Shown here in pieces: positions 48,339 through 58,890 of a stretch of DNA of 64,000 bases (position 1 is the stretch's first letter; each line of letters begins with the position of its first letter). Source of the stretch: Solenopsis invicta (taxonomy: Eukaryota > Arthropoda > Insecta > Hymenoptera > Formicidae); assembly GCF_016802725.1 (NCBI RefSeq), contig NC_052665.1, positions 15,568,501-15,632,500 of the forward strand, in the 5' to 3' direction. The notes under the pieces were generated by a model. The model saw only the letters and a program-made list of their open reading frames with translations. It was not told the DNA's origin and did no database searches. Both the position numbers and the translations under genes were made by a program.

Positions 48339-50648
48339 GAGGAAACAAATTGCATACAGATCAGAATCAAAATAAAAGAAATATCTCGAAAATTCCAGGT
48401 ACCGATAATTTCGCCACGTGTATTAACTTGAATGGTAGCTCGTACAAAAATTCGAGTAAGCGACAGGAATTATATAGAAACGTGGGCAACATTAAAAATA
48501 AAATTATCAATACAACACTATTACACAGAAACAGTAAAGTGGAACAGGTAAATTGTAAAAAGCAAAATATAACGAGCGATGAAGTCAATATCAGAAATGC
48601 TTCTGACGGAGTAAAAAGAAAAGCTACCATCCCTGACGCAGATGAAGGTAATTGTTTTGTCATAAAATTGATGAATTTATTAAGCTTTTTTATAAATTTG
48701 CAATTGTTTTTTTTACGTGAAAATTTTGTTAATATTATATGTCTACGTTATTTATAATTTTGCTTAAGACAATGAAACTGACGATACAACGGACATTAGA
48801 TGAGGACGAAGAAATACCTAAATACCTAATGAAAGAGAAGCCGCATCATAATTGGCATGTTGTACAGGCATTGGCAAATCGCCAAATAGGCAACAGTTCA
48901 TTATTCCAAAGAAGATTTTATGGTTCTTTATCTGCAGTAGAACGGCTCAACCGTATGTGTAATCTTAATCAACATCAGGTAAATTATTTCTTACGTTTTT
49001 GTACGAAATGTACATTTTGTATGTTTCCTGAAGTGGGTTACCATGCAACTTTGTATATTTCTTCACTTACAATCTTCAATTATTGAATTAGTTTTTTATA
49101 AAAATAAGGTATATGGGATAAAGAACTTAGATTTGATATCTGTAAACTGCTAGTTGATCACTCTCACATGAAACATTATCTCTTATTTCCTTTGCACATA
49201 TTGAATTACATGAGATTTGAACTACACATCATATTGGAATTATTAGTCTTATATTATTTATTGGTATTTATTAACATCTTTTTCTTCTTCCAATGGCATT
49301 ACAGTTTTTGGTGGATCTTAGCTTTCTCTATAATTTTTCCTCTTATTTCTCTCTATTCAGGGCAGCTCTCCTTCTAGTTCTGATATAAATATGGCATGTT
49401 GTTGCCCCTTAATCTGATTACTTTATCAAAAATATTTATAACAGCAAGTTTTTTAATAGGGTAGGGTTGTTGGTCCCACGCTCAACTCCCAACCTGAGGG
49501 ACCAGGATGCCTCTTTTCGTCTGGCTAGGCCCTTCTCCTTTGGTCTGTTTGGCTTGGGAGGCCCTACTAATAGTTATGCTGTTGCTGGTATAGCTTTTAA
49601 GATCATTAGGACACGTAAGCTTCCTCATCACTTCAAAGTGGAGATACCTTCGAGGAGGATTTATTAATATCCCAGATAACACTTTGTGTAAAAACAAACC
49701 AGTGCAATAGCCATTTGTTAGCAATTGTTTCTGTTATATTGTCATGATAATGGCAGAATTATTTCCCGAATTGAACTTTTACTTGCATGTTGCAGAAATA
49801 ATATTTTTTTACTTTTCATATTCAGCAAAATTGCCGCAATTTTGATGAAATATTGCCATAATCATACATCTTTTACTATAATTGTTGCCGCAAAGTTGCT
49901 GTAAAATTGCTGTATTCAGTTTGCATGTTTTTTTGCTTGTAATATTGCCTCAAATGAAGACTCATCATCTTGTTGGCAACTTGTTTGCAACATTTTTTAA
50001 CAAGTTGTCAGCGAAATGTTGACAAAATATTTAATGAAATGTAATTATTATTTATAGATGCGTTATGTGAATGCCTCAAGCTTCAATCGAAAAGGAAATT
50101 TATTAGCGAGTGTTGCAGATGATTTAGAAGTTGTTATTTGGGATTGGAATGCAGGAAAGAAGCGCGACTGTTTATTAAGTGGTCATACAAAGAATATGTT
50201 TTACGTATGTAAATTTTATATTAATAATTAACGCATTACGAATGGAATGTCCCACAGTTTTTCTAATATTGTATTTTATTCTGTATTTTTAATCAATTTT
50301 TCTAAAATGTATGCATTTAGGTCAAGTGGTTACCGTTAGATGTGGAATATCTTATGGTTACTTGTGCTGCAGATGGTCAGGTACGTTTATTGGATCTTGA
50401 TTGTAATATATCAATAAAATTGATGGCGCGTGGAGCCGCGCAGAAATTGGCTATGCATCCTGAAACACCTTATTTGATTTTTTCTGTTGGAGATGATGCA
50501 AGAATGCTGTCGATTGATACCCGAAGTCACAATTTAAACGAGTGAGTCATTCTAATTGAAAAAGTTAAATATATATTCATATTTTTTAAATCTTGTGCCA
50601 CAGTATACATAATAACATAATTAAGTCAATAGCATATCATTAAGTTTT

Positions 50649-50718
<70 letters not shown>

Positions 50719-52305
50719 TAAACTTTATATACAGGTTACTTGTAAATGAAAGTCCATTAACGGTACCACTAACCAGTATACAGTTTAATCCTTTAAATTG
50801 TAATGAATTTTGCGTTAGTGGTTGGTCCTCTTATGTGAGAGTGTACGATTGCCGAAATGTTTCGCTGCTAGTTTATAAATTGTGTCCCGATCATTTGGTA
50901 CGTAGTATTGTATCGTAATTCTATTGTTGAAAATTTTTATCAATATTTAATAGAATAGTATTTCGTTTTTTTACATGTGTTTAATTTGAAATATATAATT
51001 TAAATGTTTTAGACAGAGATTAGGAAAATCATAACATGTGTTGCATATAATTACAACGGAACAGAAATTCTTGCAACGTATCATGACGAAGACCTATTTG
51101 ATAGATTAATGTCGTCACCTATAAATGCTCATAGATATCAAGGTCATAGGAATACTAAATATGGTATGTTATATATAAAATAAAATCGTATTATTGTATT
51201 TTATACCCTCAACTTCACTTTTTTTTAATTCTTAAATTTTATTTGTGATTTTTAATAGAAAAACAATATTTAATGACAGAATTTATTGGAATATTTTTAA
51301 TTCATTTTCATACTGAGTTTTTTTTAGAATGCGTATCATTTTTTTTTGTTAATATATTTAAGAAGCGTTGCATGAAATTATTGAGATTTATTAATATTTA
51401 AAAAAAAAATACTTTTTTTATACGTTGCGACTCATCAACTATATAAATGGTCTTGTGGAATTCGTTCCTCTAGTTTCATATTGATGAGTCAGTTTATTTG
51501 ATATTACGTTGTCATTTGTTATTTGATCAGATTTGAGCAAATAAGAGAGTCATTTTCTTCGGACTTAAAAGCGAATATGTTATATCCGGATCTGACTGCG
51601 GTAATCTATTTACTTGGGACAAAAATACGAAAGTTCTTTTACATTGTAGGCAAAGTTGCAATGAAGTTGTAAGTTTTCCATTTCGCAAAAGTGACAAATT
51701 TTTTTTTATAGAGGATATAGAACATAAATATAGAGAAGAGAGAATATAGAGTATTCTTTTTTAAATTTATAGATAAATTGCTTAGAAGGACATTCGGATA
51801 CTCCTATTCTTGCGACAGCTGGATTTGGTTCCAATATTGAGATATGGATGCCTTCGCGCAGAAAACCTCCGACTGTTAAATTATTCACAAAGGTATTATA
51901 TAGAGACAAAAATCATTTACTTATCTATACATTTTTTCTATTTTGCGTTTTTCTTATTGTTTTATCATAGAATTTAAGAGCAATTACGTTCTTAAAAACG
52001 GCCTAATTACTAATAATGACCCAAATATTAAAAATTCAGAGATTTTTTATAATTGAAAGATTAAAGTTTTACTTTTAATAAAATATATTATAACAATAAG
52101 TAGACTTTTTAAAAATTCAACTAAAATCAAACTCACACCCACTCGAATTTCTGGTATTTGAGACACTGTCAGTGATTGGGTCTTTTACAGTTGAATACAA
52201 TAGACTAATTGCATCGATGAACGTATGATTCATGTTTCTTTTTTTTACAAGTGTATGCAGTACACCGCGTGGGATAGGATGCAAAGAAGACATGGATCTA
52301 TATAA
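48339..52305 (+). CDS. truncated, diverged DCAF8 paralog (gene or young pseudogene)
   Basis: A tandem copy of DCAF8. Homologous exons: 48339-48647, 48800-48978, 50058-50204, 50321-50541, 50735-50897, 51013-51163, 51538-51668, 51773-51892, 52252-52305. It lacks the first 150 or so codons, the parental second exon and most of the acidic linker. It stops early (CMQYTAWDRMQRRHGSI then TAA), losing the C-terminal tail. The WD40 core is open throughout, with WDWNAGKKRD, VTCAADGQVRLLD and VRVYDCRNV. Coding length differences from the parent exons are -90, +3, -3, -3, -12, 0 and 0, all multiples of three. The exon at 48339 has no ATG; an in-frame ATG at 48772 would give 397 aa. Two acceptors (48800, 51538) differ from parental positions and need transcript support. 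Confidence 0.65.
49464..49660 (+). mobile_element. probable non-LTR retrotransposon 3'-tail fragment
   Basis: Inside the 1.08-kb paralog intron, where the parent intron is only 113 nt. The segment is GC-richer than its surroundings and has the word order (GTTGGTCCCACGCTCAACTC, CTAGGCCCTTCTCC, ACACGTAAGCTTCCTCATC) that I associate with tails following reverse transcriptase genes in arthropod non-LTR elements. No reverse transcriptase coding is present. The assignment is from memory and tentative. Confidence 0.4.
50653..50716. repeat. (TG)14-(CG)3-(CA)15 palindromic microsatellite
   Basis: A TG run, a CGCGCG centre and a CA run make a fully self-complementary 64-nt alternating purine-pyrimidine tract. 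It ends 18 nt before the splice acceptor of the paralog exon at 50735. Confidence 0.95.
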
Positions 52306-53139
52306 ATAGGCTTATTATTTAATTGCATTTTAAAGTGAAATAAACATATGTATAAAATTCTTAGTAACATTTGCGAAAAATCCTTAATAAAGCGTTAAGA
52401 AAATTTGTTCCATGGAGGTATTTCTCTGACTAGCGATAATAAAAGCCTGCGAGTCTTTCGTTTTCCGTTCTTCCAAAATTCGGGCCCGTTTTTCGAAGCA
52501 GTGGAGCATAGAACTTTCTGAAGTCGACGGTTAAATTGCAGACTCGTGGAGTCGTACGATTAGTTGCGGAGTAGTGATCAAAATAATGACCGGAGGTAAA
52601 AAGTAGGACGGCAATTATGATCAAGCTCCAGATTTAAACTTAGATTTCTTTATCGAGCTTTTCGCGCGCATACAGTAAGGCAGTCGGTAATGTCACAGTT
52701 CTTCGGTTATCCTCAGGTCCGCTTGAATCGCGGTCGAGGCTGCTGCCACCTGGCGAATTGCATCGATGCAACGGGAGAGGCGAGGGGAGGAGGAAGATGA
52801 AACTGCAGCGCGCATGACCAATCGAACGCGTTCGCTCTCTCCTATCCTCGTCTGCCCCGTCGGTTGGCCTCTACGCGTAGGAATATCACTGACGTGTCCC
52901 CGCGCTGAGGCTCGTCTACGACATACGTGCGTACAATTCGTCGGCTCACTGCGGCTCACGCCTCGCCGATAATCTAGCCCCGCGCCTCGCATAGAATTAG
53001 CCGGGAAATACCGCCAGTCATTGGGCTGCGAGCGAGCGTAACGTCCCGTGCGACGCGTCGATCGTCAGAAGTGAAGAAGAAGAAGAAGAGTTGAACCCGT
53101 TGAGGCCCTCCCCGAAGCGAATCGAGCGACGGCAAAATT
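52306..53139 (+). promoter_or_regulatory. upstream region and 5' UTR of Bax inhibitor-1
   Basis: 834 nt. From about 52690 it becomes GC- and CpG-rich with no TATA box, typical of a housekeeping promoter. Long open frames in both directions reflect GC content; no domain is recognisable. Confidence 0.55.
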
Positions 53140-56100
53140 ATGGCATCGATCCCGAACCTGAACGCTTTCTTCAACTCCTTCAGCACCACGCTGTGAGTAT
53201 CACGCCACGTAATCGGAAACGCGAAAATATGTTTATACGCGATTCTCTCTTTCCGTCTCTCTCCCTCCGCGAAACTGTCGCTCCCGTGACGCAATTTTCG
53301 CGACGACAACGGGCTGATCCGCTTCGTCGTTACCTCATCGCGTTCCCGTAAAAAAGAAAGAAAGGAAAAGAAAAAGCGATTAGATCGTAATTTTGCGACA
53401 ACACGTCTCCTTGTTGCGCATTCGTGCGACCTTCGACTGCGATAGGTGTTCATTGGGTGTTCTGGAACGAGACGGCGGACGACGTTCGTAGATAATGCGG
53501 CGCGGCGTAGTTGCGTAGTCGCGCGTCGTCTACCTATGTATAGTGAAAGCGAAAGAAGCGTCGAAAGTATCATATTGGGAGAGAAATTTCGCGGCTTTCA
53601 TCGTAGGATGGCTGCCGTTAATTCCTCGACAAGGAGGAAATCGACCTCGGGCCTTCCCTCTCTCCGCAGATTCTCTTCCTTTCCCCGCCAGCTCCTCCTC
53701 CTCCCCTCTCCGGCCAAGCGTCAATTTTGTTGGGTCACCCTAGGGTGCGTTCAGATTCCCTCCCCGGTGTCCTCCAGGTATTATTTTATCCTTACCTACA
53801 AATGTTATATGATAAGAATGAACTGACACCTGTGGGAGGGAATCTGAACACATCTCTATATAAACTTTATTTTTCTAAAGCAATACGTGTTGAAATACGT
53901 TACGTTGCGCTTTTTGCATCTGTGGAACGGCGGAATTGATTTCGATCCAATTGTGGTTAATTTGTTGAGCGATGCTGAGTGTTGTCAATTTCGTGGATAG
54001 GATTATTGATTTTTTTTTTTTCCCGTTGTTTTGTTGTACGCCCGGTGAAAATTTTGCAGAATTTTTTAGAATTTCTGTAGTTTTATAACTTTTTTAGATT
54101 TTGTACAATACGAATTGGAACATTTTTCAGAAAGTTTCCGTCTTTTTTCAGAATTTTTCATATATGTTAATTATGAAATATCATAAGATTTCTAAGATTT
54201 TTTTCTGTAATTTCTGACGAAATTTTATAAAATTTAAAAATGTTAAAAGTATTTTTTTAGAAATTATGGGATGAGGAATTTCAAAATGGTTTAGAATTAA
54301 AAGTGTAAAAAATCTTAAAGGAAGATGTAGATTTTTTGAGAACTTCTGAAAAATGTTCCAATTTGAATAAAATTTGAAAAAAATCTTCACCAGGACGGAG
54401 AAGAAAAAAAGGATCAAATTTGGGAGAGGATGAATTATACAGGAATTCGAAAAATTAGAATTTAAAGGATAAGATTCTAAAAATTATAAGAAAAGATAGA
54501 AAGTTAGTTAAATTCAGATTAAAGTTAATATACATTGGTGGAAAAATAGACATATTCTCTGTTTCTACCAATGTAGATTTAGAACTTTAATCATCGTTTA
54601 ATCTGTTTTCCGTTTTTTTTTCTAATTTTCAGAATTAAAAAAAGTAAAATTCGAAGGATAAAAGATTTTAAAATCATGGTTGAATAGTAACTAGTTAAAA
54701 AATAATAAAATTAAAAAGTTAATATCTTTTTACTTATAATTTAGTCAATTTTAAATAATTTAATTTTTAATTAGTTATTTTTGAAATACAAACTTTGTTA
54801 ACTTTTATCGTTAAATTAAAAATTTATCTATATAAAAGAAAAACATTTCTACGTAGAAAACAATATTTCCTTGTTATTTCATATAAATTTAATTTGCAAA
54901 TTAAGTTTAAAAAATTGTTTGATCCATATTATAATTGTTACAGTAAACATTCGATACACAAAGTTTAACTAACACGAAATATGATTTATATTTGAATATT
55001 CGAAAACTTCTCATTTCTTACATTAATCTTAATTTAATTGAAATAGTACATTAACTTATTAATCTTATTAAAAATTATAGAAAAGGCCGAAAAATTAAAT
55101 CGAGATTAATCGTTAATCTATATTGGTGGCAAAATAAACATGATTTCATTTCCATCAATGTAAATAAACTTTAACTTATTATCTATCTTTTTCTAATTCT
55201 ATGAATTCAAAAAATTGAAAATTCCTAGAATTAGATAAAGATAGGATAGATAAGGATAAAAAGTTAGTTAAGCTGAGATTACAGTTAATTACATCAATAA
55301 ATGAACATGTGTGAGTCGGATGTAAAAGGGGACGTGGAAGATATAAATATTTCGAGAAAACTTTTTGTGAACGAGAAGGAAAAACGTGTTTTTAAAAAGG
55401 GGGAAAAACGCTACAGTGAGAAGCCGGTTTTGCAGTACGTTGTCCTTCACATCTCGTTCTCTTATTTCATAAACTTGTGATGATATCGATGACGTGTACC
55501 CGATACTGTCGTCACTTCTTAAGGATGACTTTGACTAAACTTTAATTATCTCATTAATCGAATTATCAAGCAGTATCTGTAGCATTTCATTAACGCAGAA
55601 TGGATTGATTTGTTTATCGTATAGAGAAAAGATTAAATCAGGATTATACAGTTAGAAACTTGGTTTTGAGCGATTCTGCCGACTGAATTAACTGGGGTTT
55701 GATCAAAGACGCTCTTAGTTTTAAAATATCATTAACGATTGGCATCATCAATGAGGTGACGCTGTGACTACAGCATTTTTTTCTAGTTAAGCACATCGCA
55801 ACTGCGTTGATATAAATATCCTACGAGAGGCCTTGGATCAAACTTTCCAAGCGAGATAAAAAAACGTCTTAAAAAAAAAACATGAATCTATTTAGTTATT
55901 TAAATGAGTGCAATAAAATGTATTCAGAATCGCGTGCAGAGAAACATAGAGACGATCGGGAGAGATGAGAGAAAATTGCATGATGCTATTTATGTTACAT
56001 TTATAGAGCTAGCCGAATGAAGAATATGTTTTGAAATTGTGTTGATAGTTTTAAAATACATATCTCTGATTTCTGTGAAATTCGATCTTTATGATAAAGT

Positions 56101-57961
56101 GTTCACGTGTGGAGGATGTATTGGCAATGCTTTCTGTGATGGATTTAGGTGAGGTAGAATCCTTCTGCGTTTCTTCACAATGATATAAATAATCGATATT
56201 GATATTATGGGATGAAAGAATCTTGGAAAACAAGTTGAGGACGCTGACAATAATGGCACAACCGACTATAATAACTTTGTAAAAATATTGTTTACAGAAA
56301 TTCGCCGGTCAAGCAACATTTAAAGAATGTCTACGGTTGTCTATCCCTGTCTACCGTGGCGGCAGCTTCCGGTGCTTTTGTGCATATGTACACGCAACTC
56401 CTCCAGGCCAACCTGCTGACGACTATCGGCACCATAGGCCTTCTCATCGCGCTGATGTCCACACCTGACAACGGCAAGAATCAGAAACTACGTCTCAGTT
56501 ATCTCCTGGGATTCGCATTTCTGTCCGGGCTTGGTTTAGGACCTTTGCTTGAATTGGTGGTCAACATAGATCCGAGTATCGTGATAACAGCATTAATGGG
56601 TGAGCCAATCGTGTATTGATTTATTTTGTGCATTTCATCCATTTGTTTTGATACGTGACATTATCTTGTAGATCACATTGACCAATCCAAAGTCCAAGTA
56701 AAACTTGAGTTTTATTTTGAAAGCGTTTCTAAAAAATGATAATATTCGTTGGATAAAAAGGCTATTAAATCATAAAATAAAAATATTGATAAATTATGTT
56801 TAAGGATACAAGAAATCTTTGGAAGAAATATTTATTTTGAATAGAGAAAAATAGAAATACTCTCCAAATCTTGTAGAATGACACTGTAAAAGAATGAAAA
56901 TTGAGCTTATGCAATTTTTCAAGTGATTTGTCACTCTAATAAAGATTATTCATTCTTAGAGTCAAAATTGAGCTTGTGCAATTTTCGAGTGATTTTTTTT
57001 CTTTCTATGAGATTTCGAAAGCATATTTTATTGATACGATACGATATATAATGATTATGAAATGTTTACAGGTACAACGGTCATCTTTGTTTCCTTTAGC
57101 TTTTCCGCGCTTTTTGCTCCACGTGGCCGTTGGCTGTATCTCGGGGGTACTTTAATGAGTATACTGAACATCATGCTCCTGTCCTCCTTCTTAAATCTGT
57201 TCGTGCGCTCATTCTTCATTATGCAAGCGCACTTGTATTTGGGATTCTTGGTAATGTGCGGCTTCATTATTTACGACACGCAACTGATCATCGAAAAGTA
57301 TCACATGGGCAGTAGGGACTTTATCATGCACTCCTTGGATTTGTTCATCGACTTTGTGAGCGTTTTCCGACATCTCCTTGTAATACTTATACAAAAGGTA
57401 AATTATTCTGACGAATTAACCACTTTTTTATAGAAATATCTTTAAGAGCACTATTTTTCGTTGAGCCAAAAGAAATTTTAGTCAAACGGATCCTTTTAAT
57501 TTCAGACATTACGATGTAACATACTCTCATAAAAATAACTCGAGTAGAAATGTATAATGCAAATTAGAAAAAAGAAATCGATAAGGCTGTTATCGGTACA
57601 TGTTTATGGACTTTGCGTCGGCATTAAGTAGATTAAAAAATCGATCAGTTAGCATTAAAGTGAAAGTTATAATTTAAAATAATAATAGAAATATTTCAAG
57701 TAATAAAGGAAAAAAATATTTGAGTTCTAAAACAATTTTTTTAGTTTTACTTTTTATATCAAAGTTATATTCATATTTTTCATTTTTTTAAATATTTGGA
57801 TGTGTATTTTGTTTCGAATAAGAGAAACAGTTTTTTTTAAATGAGTTATTTTGTTGTATTGGTAATCTGAGACCAAGATTTTGAAAATATTTGAAATCTT
57901 CATGTTGATTTTTTTCTGATTTTAGGAATCGTCCAAGGATTCGCGCAAACGTAAAGATTGA
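53140..57961 (+). CDS. BI-1: Bax inhibitor-1 (TMBIM6), ER calcium-leak and anti-apoptotic protein
   Basis: A seven-helix ER membrane protein that lowers ER calcium load and restrains stress-induced death. Exons: 53140-53192, 56298-56599, 57072-57397, 57926-57961, giving 238 aa as in the family. The N-terminus MASIPNLNAFFNSFSTTL precedes QHLKNVYGCLSLSTVAAASG. Conserved family features include GFAFLSGLGLGPLLE, LYLGFLVMCGFIIYDTQLI, which carries a conserved acidic residue of the pH-sensing pore, and a basic C-terminus (SSKDSRKRKD). Intron 1 is 3.1 kb and full of fold-back repeats. The last exon codes only 11 residues. The gene is convergent with cabeza. Confidence 0.97.
53743..53852. repeat. inverted-repeat element in BI-1 intron 1
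   Basis: GGTGCGTTCAGATTCCCTCC at the left end and its imperfect reverse complement near 53825-53852 (GACACCTGTGGGAGGGAATC) form arms of about 28 nt around a 50-nt loop. It resembles a small MITE, but target-site duplications are not clear. Confidence 0.65.
54480..55260. repeat. degenerate fold-back units in BI-1 intron 1
   Basis: Two related units (about 54520-54600 and 55095-55185) each have ACATTGGTGG- or ATATTGGTGG-type left arms and ACCAATGTA- or ATCAATGTA-type right arms, flanked by GATTAAAGTTAAT-like words. CTAATTYTNAGAATT hairpins are nearby (about 54631). The same type of hairpin centre occurs in the cabeza intron at 59651-59690, so this is a dispersed family. Confidence 0.5.
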
Positions 57962-58890
57962 GCGAAAAACAAGACGGGTAATGTGGTGCATTCAAGTAAA
58001 TCCATAAACTAGAGGTCTTCATGTAATCTATCCATACTTAGGTATCTGTGTACATATACATACTGGAAAAATTATATAAATACCGATATACACCACGTCA
58101 TACACATATGATATGTAATAATTAACATCTCTTTAGCGAATGCGATATGAGACTATATAAATATATTTAAAACAAAATTCATATAAAATCAGCTCGTAAA
58201 ATTTAATACAATTTAAATGTCACGGCCAATGAAACAAGTAAAAATTTTGTTGTCAATATAAGTAAAATCTTTATGTTGACAGTAAAATTATTGCTTGTTT
58301 TATTGGCTTTTTATTGACATTACTTAAATTGTTTTAAATATATTTACTATATTGACAAAAAAAGGAAAATGTTAAATACAGTTTGTTTATTATAAAAGAA
58401 AGTTGGCTTCTCTTACGTCCGATTATACAGACGAAGACATGCCGTAATTTATTTTCGTCATGTATTTGAGTTTATAATTCTCCATCAAATTTGTATACAT
58501 ATAATATATATATTATATATATATATAAAAATTAGCTGTGTATTATATTTTCAACTTTCAATAAACGAATTTTCCCAAGTTTTTCTTTTTTATTTTGCGT
58601 AAACCAATAGGATAGCGGGTGTTTAAATAAGATTCGATCGTATATTCACATTCAAGGTCTGTCTATTGCTGTCTATTTGGATATTTGATTTTATACGAAC
58701 GTAACATACATGTGACGTAATTCCGACCAATATAAAAAGAGCACGCGAAAAGAAATACATGTCGTATATATAGAGTAAAGAGTGAACTTGACTCTGCAAA
58801 ATGTACAAGCGCTGAAAGTGTGTACAATATGTGTACAAATCGTTTATAATGACGGCGGGCTAGCCGTCGATACTTTTTAAGAATATGATA
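57962..58890. other. convergent 3' ends of BI-1 and cabeza
   Basis: 929 nt between stop codons. A forward AATAAA at 58560-58565 could end BI-1 and a reverse AATAAA (TTTATT at 58589-58594) could end cabeza, only about 24 nt apart. The sequence is AT-rich with no gene. Confidence 0.55.
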
